From positions 27,115 to 82,181 of the forward strand of contig MNCI01001013.1 of the NCBI GenBank assembly GCA_015680685.1: a stretch of DNA of 55,067 bases, read 5' to 3'. Of the stretch, positions 48,061 to 55,067 are shown piece after piece (position 1 is the stretch's first letter; each line of letters begins with the position of its first letter). Under the pieces are notes generated by a model, which was given only the letters and a program-made list of their open reading frames with translations, had not been told where the DNA came from and did no database searches. This DNA comes from Gnetum montanum (lineage: Eukaryota > Streptophyta > Gnetopsida > Gnetales > Gnetaceae). Both the position numbers and the translations under genes were made by a program.

Positions 48061-48389
48061 ATATGATGAGAGCAAAGTGATAATGTTCCCATTTGATATC
48101 TTCTAAAGGGACTCTCTTCCCTTGAACATGACGCTTAAAAAATTTAATGGACTTTACTTAACTATTGTGATGTATTGGTGCAAGATCTTAGACAAACGAA
48201 AAGAGGTTAGGATGGACTAAAAAAAGGTGTTGCATCAAGAAATTTGCTAAACCTTGATAAAGCCATCATTGGGTAAACCATATCATGCAACTTGCTATTT
48301 CAATAGTATATAACTAGAAAGCTATATATCTATGTTTGGACATGTGTCTCTATTAATAAGTGTGATAAGGAATTAATAGTTTGAGAAGG

Positions 48390-48515
48390 CATGAGGTTTG
48401 GAACTTGAAAGTTTTTTAAATACTATTTACCCGTATGACATATAGTCAATATAGAACTTCATAACTTGAAGCATCCAAATTAAAACTATTACCACTAGAC
48501 TAACACCTCATTGTA
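48390..48515 (-). repeat. SINE copy, degenerate
   Basis: Minus strand: ACAATGAGGTGTTAGTCTAG then TGGTAATAG at the A box, and TTGACTATATGTCATACGGG with AAGTTCCAAACCTC in the body. The B box is not recognisable. Confidence 0.5.
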
Positions 48516-49440
48516 AAGGGCATGCATCCATGTTCAAAGGTAGACCTTATTGAATTAATTAATAAAATTTAATAAATCTTTATTATTTGATAGGAAATAT
48601 ATGTATTCATGTGAGAAGGTTAACCTTTGTTAAAGCAATTTTCTTGAGGAATAATCACATGTGATTGGAAAAGTATGTACACATGTTTGAACATAAACCT
48701 TTCATATATGACTCAAGGACAAATCTTAAAACACCAAACATAACTAACGTTCAAATAGTATAATGTTAAAAAGTGGTAGTAGTATTTAGGCATTTCTTTT
48801 TCAAATTGGTTTTTTTTTTTGCAATACTTTATTTCTCAAGGGATCTTAAATATCGTATGTGTGCCTAATACACTATTCATAATAAGTGTGTATTTATACC
48901 CTATTATACAGTTGTGAAACTTGAGGATCATGAACTAGTTTTATTATACATTTCTGAAACTTGGGATCACACAAAATGGAGATGAATGAAATATGTTAAA
49001 AAAAATTTATGCAAGAATTCATAATAAAATTTCAAACTCTATATAATATTTTGTTAGTAGAAGTAAACATATTTCTTGTATAAATGTAGAATTTGCAACT
49101 CTTCATTAGGTTATTAGATTTTATTAAAAGATTCTTCATAGACCTAAAGTACACTATTACACATAAGTTTATAATACTACCAAGAAAAAATGATGATTTC
49201 ATGACTAGAATTTACTTTAAAAATGGAACATTTAAGGCAAAGTTTTAAATGTGAAGTCCAAAGAGCTAAAAAAATAATACCAAAAAAAAACCCTTAAATA
49301 GCATGTGGGAACATGCTACACAAACATTCCATTCCCATGGTTAGACTTTGTGTGAAAAAGACCAAAGTGATTACATTAATCATGGAGCATGTATGTTACT
49401 TTGTTTGGTTTATCATAATTTGCATCTTCATATAAATTCA
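48516..49440. other. Intergenic AT-rich, no gene seen
   Basis: No coding, RNA or repeat signal that I can support. Confidence 0.4.
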
Positions 49441-49442
49441 AA

Positions 49443-49640
49443 ATTAGGGTTTACTACTTAAAGTGATGGTAAGATGCTTGTTTTTCAAGTTGCAAGATTT
49501 ATGTTTGAGCCTAAGAGCTATAAAGTTCTAATTTGACTATATATCTTGGGGTGTACATATATTACAATAATTTCATGTTCCAGCATACATAATTTGCATC
49601 TTTATATCAAATTCAAATTTAGGAGGGGGGAGGGGGTGTT
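49443..49640 (+). repeat. SINE copy, plus strand
   Basis: A-box-like AGTGATGGTAAGATGCTTG, a decayed B box (TGTTTGAGCC), and the shared tail TTTGACTATATATCTTGGGG, then TGTACATATATTAC. GGGGGTGTTAGATCC at 49632 may be its 3' end, as in the other copies. Confidence 0.55.
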
Positions 49641-50183
49641 AGATCCAAAAAAATAAATATATTAAAAAATCAAATTCAGAGTACAAAAGTAGAGAAGTAG
49701 AGGAGAAACTCCAAAATAACAAAAAGAAAAGGCCCAAAAATTTTGGGGATGCCTTTTTAGATTTTCATCCTTGCAACCAATCTTGAAAAAACTCCCCTTT
49801 GGGGTAGGAAAATGATCAGACCTTGCCCATCCACCAACCCTCCTACCCCTCATTTAGTTATTTTTATATAAAATTTAAGATTGAGCACTTCAGCATTTTT
49901 AATTTTTACTTATTAGGAAATGATGTAGAAAAACATTCTAGGAAAGGATATGAAACTTTTCCAATTCTAATAACAATGGTAAACTTTTTAACATACATTA
50001 AGGAATGATAACAAAAATTTTCCAATTCTAACAACACTAATAAAAAAAGCTTGGTGGCCTTTACTGGGGAAGGAAAGGAATGGGAACATGTGAGAGATGT
50101 CCTAGGGTGGTGGTTCTCTTGGGCTCTCCCCATGGTTTGGGGGCCATGGAACACTCTGAGACACCCTTGGGTGATTCTCAAGT
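49641..50183. other. Intergenic, no gene seen
   Basis: An A-rich then mixed stretch. TCCACCAACCCTCCTACCCC near 49830 resembles the body of the SINE at 14700-14880, so a second SINE fragment is possible. Confidence 0.35.
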
Positions 50184-53100
50184 GTTAGAAAACCCGTCCT
50201 AGCTTGGTGGTACCAAGTCAGCAACAAGACACCCTCCTGTTGTAACTCTCTCTAAGTTCTCTTCATACTACCCTCATGTGGAGAACTACATAGCCTTGAT
50301 TCTATGGTGGTTGTAGATATGTATGTAGTGAGGATTGGATAGTTTTGATGCAGTGCCAAGCCACACCTTGTACCAAATCATGATGGATTTGGGGGAGAGG
50401 CACCACCCCTTATAGATGCATTGTTTCCCCTTCCACCAATGTTGTCTACAAGGTTGCTTGTGTGCTTGTTTACAAGGTCCTTGTTTGGAGTTAGTTATCC
50501 TTCTTCAGGTGCATTTGCATACACATATTAAGAAGTTGTGTTGCTACTTGCACTCTCTCTTGGGTTTCTTGCTTGTTAGAGGTGTATTCCCCAAGTCTTC
50601 TACCCCAGATCCATTGGATCTTAGTGAATCCCTTGGGGTGCTAGACAATGTCAAGCAACGTTCTTACAGATGGTATTAGAGCATTTTTGAAATCATGTTA
50701 CAATATGCATGTGCTCTTTGGTTGTGTTACTCCATTGAGATTGTTCTATTAATGGTCCCTTTGGATTGATACCTAGGTGATCTAGGATCATATCCTTATG
50801 TATTCTTGAAGAGTTTCCTTAAGGTAATATTTTTACGCTCTTTGTGAGGGGACTAATGTTACATTGTGAGCAACTGATGTATGTTGTTCTCTAAGAGGAT
50901 GTATACGATTGCGTTGTGGTATTGTTCTCCACTTGTTTACTTGTGGTTGGACTAGTTGTGGTTTCACTTGATATGGTAGAGGAGATTTCTATTGGCAACT
51001 CATAAATTATTGTTTCTTGAGGAGTTCTTATCTCTTATCTCCAACGATTCATTTGGGATGAATCGGACCTAGTCTCTACTTTAGTTTCCATCCAAATGAC
51101 ATGCATCGAGATGGCATTGATTAAATTGTGCAAGATGCGATATCCTTGCACTCCCACTCATCCTAGATACAATGAGTATGGGAATTACAAATTGGAACAT
51201 GTTGGTTCCCAGGTACCTCAGGATGGAGGGCCTCCAAACATGTGCTTTTGGCGAGCCTTGTTTTGGGTGGATTAAGACTATTGTTGGTAGACTTCATACA
51301 TTCGTGTTTGCGTTTGTATGTTTGTCTAGTTGTGTATGCATGTCTTCTTGGCTGTGTATTCAAATTCTACATGTGTGTTACCTTTGTTGTGTCTATCGTT
51401 CATAAACACAAGGCTTTGTGTTCTACATGGTGTGATGATTTGTTGTTGGGATTGTTGAGGATGCATTGAAGGCATTTTATGCCATCCCAAGGACAAATGT
51501 TTGTGGTCCTTGTTTTTGACCATTTCTTGTGCTTGAGGCATGATTGCCCTTGTTGCTGACCTTTCGTGAGTTGTGCCCCCTTATTTGAGCTGGTTGTGTT
51601 ACCCTTGGGTTTGTGGCATCACTCTTTTGATTAGTGACATTTCTTTGGGCACTTTGATTCGAAGACTTCTGGTGTGGATCATCCTATTGTTGGTTCTTGT
51701 TGAGACCACACCTTTTTTGATGAGAATCTTTCTTGTGGATGCATCCTCTTTGATGTTACTTGTCATAGTGAGAATAGGTTTTATGGAGACCTATTATTGG
51801 CTAGACCTTGGTCTTCCACCTTATTTTTGAGTTGAGATAACGATTCTCTATTGCCCATCCTCTTATAAATGTGTTGAGATTTTGATCATGGTTGGAACTA
51901 GTGTCAGTGGCTGGGAATGTTTGTTGTATATGAATCTTGGAATTTTGAGAGTGTTCTAGCTCTCTTTGGGTGTGCCTCATGATGAATCCATTTGTGTGAG
52001 TGTATCTAATTAACCCATCAACATTTTGCATGATCGATCTCTATGCATGTTGCTGAGGTCTTGCTCAGTATGATGTTGCGAGAGTGATATTTTTCTATTA
52101 TATTATCATGCTTGATGGTTGTATATGAGGCCAATGTGCTAATCATGTTCCTACTAACTTCTCTATTTTTGAGCTATTGTCTTAATCTTTGCAGGCAGCA
52201 TAGGTACAAAGATGTAGCCAGTGGTGACCTTAGTTGATTCTGTGAGCAGTATGTCTATGGGGAAGATGTGTGCTCTTGAGGCCTTCATGAATTGATTATT
52301 TGGTCTTAGAATGCCAACATTGGGTTGTGGATTTATCAGTACCTTGGCTATGATGAATTAATAGGTACATCATGATTTGTTTGCCTCTCTGTGTTGGGTG
52401 AGCACTAACAAAGGATGGTGATCCATCCTAGACCCTACAAATATTGGGTTAGTAGATGGAATAAAATGGTATCCTTGGCCATGCCGAATATTGATGGCCT
52501 AGGAGTGGCCAATGCCTTGAGGTCCCACTGTGGGAGGTAGTGGATACTTAGTTGGCATGTTCCGTTATTCGATCGTTGTGCTCATGTCTCGAATCATTTT
52601 CATTCGATGGCAATCATGTAGTGAGTTTAGTGCGATGGTTGTTCATGTATGTGTAGAGATAGTTGTGTAGTGGATGCAGTGTAATAGATGATCATGTACA
52701 TTCTGTGACAGAGACAGTTTTTTCTCAAAACAACAAGGTGCTTTCTTGGTATGCTCTTAGTGGCCTAAACCTTTCAGCTTAGGATGGGATTGGGTAGTTC
52801 ATCGCATAGTCTTCTAAGGCTAGGTAGCATTTCTAAATACCATGTATTATGCTCACTAAATGTATTCCTATCCTCAAGTGTGTGAGATTGTAATGTAACC
52901 TTGTGATATTCTTAGTTTTGATAGTTTATTCACACAAAAGTGCTAGATGTTATTGCCCTATCTGAGTTAGTTGCCTCCTTGTTGTAGGGCTATGCCACAC
53001 CTTGTGACAAGGCCAAGCTTGATGTATGGTGTTTTCTTGGTGTTTGTTTTTGAAGTGCCTTCTCTATATGTTGTAAGCAGCCTTTATGCCTTGATGTTTA

Positions 53101-54865
53101 ATTCTGCTAAAAACCCCATGGAAAATTCTCTTTGTTGAGATATGATGTTGTAATGAGCAGGCCAGGGCATGTTCTTGCCCAAGGTGCTCTTGAACTGATG
53201 CCTTGTGTTCTTGATGATATGGGCATGCCTTGATGGTATGTCCTTCGGTGAACACTCTTGAGATAGGAAAAGTCTTGGGAACACTTCCTCTTGGGTTCCT
53301 AGATTGGCAAAAATCTTATCCACAAGTGATCGATGGTGGTATGTACCCTGAAATAAAAAAAAAATTGGTTTGATGTGCTTGATCTTGATAGCGAGGGGTT
53401 CACGATGACCATATGAATTGCAATGGTAGACTAAAATTCAAATCAAGGTAATGTTATGATGTCTAGCTGTGGAGTAGAATTGAGTTCTAGGCATTGGCAC
53501 CTAGATTCCTTCTTCCATGCTGGATGTGATCATGGAGCAGTTTTGCAAATGTTGGAATTGTGGTTCATCCTTTAATAAATGATGTTACATTTATAGAAAT
53601 TGTGACTTCTCTTGGTGGCCTTGCTTGGTGGGCTTGGATGTGCTTGAAAACACTTGAGCCTATGCTGCCATGATTGTGGGCATCTGGTGCTTTGTGGATG
53701 ATGGTGTGCTCTTGTGATCGGTTACTTCTGGTGCTTCTGAGGACTATGATGTGCTTGCTTGGGACTTATTGGTGCTTTTGTTGACTATGGTGTGATTTCA
53801 TGACTTGGGACTCATTGTGCCTAGCAAGCTATGGTGTCTTACTGAATCTCCTCCTTGTACCCTATTCCTTGTGTACACTAATGTATTACACCATCTCTCC
53901 CTAATGTATTGTACCATTTCTTTGGTGTATTGTTAATTCATGTTAGTGTCCTCACCTCTCTGGTGGTATAGTAGGGTTGAGCACTATATTACTTGGTAAT
54001 TCTCTAATCCTATGAGGGGTCATTCTCCATTCTGATGGATGCCCTCTTCATTTCCTAAAATAATAAGGTAGGTGGTATCAAGATAGTTGTTCCTTGGTTG
54101 GGATCTAGAAGAGGTTGATGTCTGGGACTTGTTCCTAGCAATGGTCCCATGTTCACAAACTCTTGGGGCTTGATTTTAGAGACAGAATGTTATTACCTTG
54201 GTGAAATTCATGGAACCTCCTTTGTTAGGCCATGTTGTTGATGTAGCCTAAATGTATATATCTCCCTTCTTGTAAGCAAGACATGATCTTATGTACTTTC
54301 TCTCAACTTTGGGGCTCTAGAGGGACTTCTTTGTTGGGGTTCTCTGGTAGACCACCCTTATTGTAAACCCTTCAGGGATGAATCGTGTATTGTTTTGAGT
54401 TGTAGTTGATGTTGGTGAAGCCCATTCTTTGCAAAACTATCTTGAGGACATAGTCCTCTTATGGGAAAAATGTTCTTGTTGACTTGTGTTTGTTGTTTGG
54501 GTTGAATGGCAATAGGCAATGGTGTGGCCTTATGTATCACAATTGTTGTAAATGGGCTTGACTGGGATGCATGAAACAAAAACCCAGATCTCCTAAGATG
54601 AAACAAAAATCCCTCTTGATAAAATGTTTTAAGGGATAAACTCTTTTGCTTCTCAAGTTGTTCCTAAGGTGGAATCAAATCTAGGTAAGACTTGTAAGTC
54701 CATGTCTTCCCTTAGCTAGTAAAAGTTGGACATTAGGATTTTGTTGGCTATGTGGACTACTTGGGTGTGTATCATGGGTAAGGTGCAACTAGGCTGTTGT
54801 ACTTGCCTATGGAAGAAACCTCCCAAAGAGGATCTTTTCTTTAGGTTCGAAAATCCAATGACAGG
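50184..54865 (+). mobile_element. Unassigned GT-rich region, possible degraded LTR retrotransposon
   Basis: The plus strand is rich in G and T for about 4.7 kb, unlike its surroundings. TGGTATTAGAGCA at 50671 matches the initiator-Met tRNA primer site of Copia and many Gypsy elements, two bases after a possible LTR end CA; an LTR could begin at TGTTAGAAAACC (50184). A weaker site TGGTATCAAGATAG lies at 54073. I found no readable gag, RT or integrase in either strand and no second LTR, so this is a tentative call. Confidence 0.35.
50671..50683 (+). promoter_or_regulatory. Primer-binding-site-like sequence (initiator Met tRNA type)
   Basis: TGGTATTAGAGCA differs by one base from the common TGGTATCAGAGC core. 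Its position after a possible LTR end supports the call; nothing downstream does. Confidence 0.45.
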
Positions 54866-55067
54866 TGATGAGTGGCAAGGTACCCCTACACTCAACCATA
54901 TGAATACGAGCCTTCACGCATGATCCGGTCGAACTCCGTGGACAGGCTAGTTGTGGTATCTAGATAGTTACGCGTTGATTGCAGTTCGTTGTCTTCCCAC
55001 CTGGACTAGTATTTTCTTTGTCACGTATGGCTTAGTCCAGAGTGAGGCGTATGATGTGATCCTAAAT
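54866..55067 (-). repeat. LTR of the main family, cut by the window end
   Basis: Begins TGATGAGTGGCAAGGTACCC and continues with CAACCATATGAATACGAG and GTCTTCCCACCTGGACTAG, matching the start of solo LTR E on the same strand. Only the U5/R side is inside the window. Confidence 0.9.

Overview
The window is nuclear DNA from a land plant, most likely a seed plant with a very large, repeat-filled genome. A gymnosperm would fit, but that is inference. It holds two intron-containing host genes of clear plant type, many broken plant Ty3/Gypsy (Athila-like) retrotransposons nested in one another, L1-type LINE remains and tRNA-derived SINE copies. There is no bacterial, organellar or CRISPR signal.

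Layout. 1-1422: end of a minus LTR, then the 3' end of a plus element (A) with its LTR. 1423-2580 and 10386-~11800: one LINE (LINE-1) split by element C (2581-10380, minus, TSD ATTAC). C's gag is itself split by a solo LTR (7224-8172, TSD GTTAG). 12890-15472: seven-exon CCDC130/YJU2-family splicing-factor gene, minus strand, with a SINE in intron 1. ~16600-20290: a second LINE, minus. 21266-22040: CA-rich repetitive low-complexity tract. 23415-25594: four-exon 40S ribosomal protein S18 gene, minus strand, with an antisense LINE fragment in intron 3. 25992-46356: plus element G (gag fused to integrase, then a coiled-coil ORF3, then a 3' LTR). G is interrupted by the near-complete minus element D (32447-43477, TSD ATAAC) and by a solo LTR F (43502-44495, TSD AGGTA). 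D's gag is split by solo LTR E (40817-41630, TSD GTGTC). 46360-49640: SINE copies and an old solo LTR. 50184-54865: an unassigned GT-rich stretch with two PBS-like sites. 54866-55067: start of another LTR of the main family.

The two host genes look intact: every exon joins in frame and every intron is GT-AG. In both, the start codon is the last three bases of the first exon (ATG|GT). CCDC130 also carries a tandem duplication that copies one 3' splice site.

The strongest unexpected signal is in the LTR promoters. At least eight LTRs carry arrays of GATATC-centred palindromes just before the TATA box, at a fixed spacing: steps of 14, 17 or 20 bp, commonly ending 14-20-14, with the last palindrome exactly 24 bp from the TATA box. 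A similar array lies inside element G, ahead of ORF3. C-type LTRs have a different array in the same place. Several elements also share a second polypurine-tract-like motif just after integrase.
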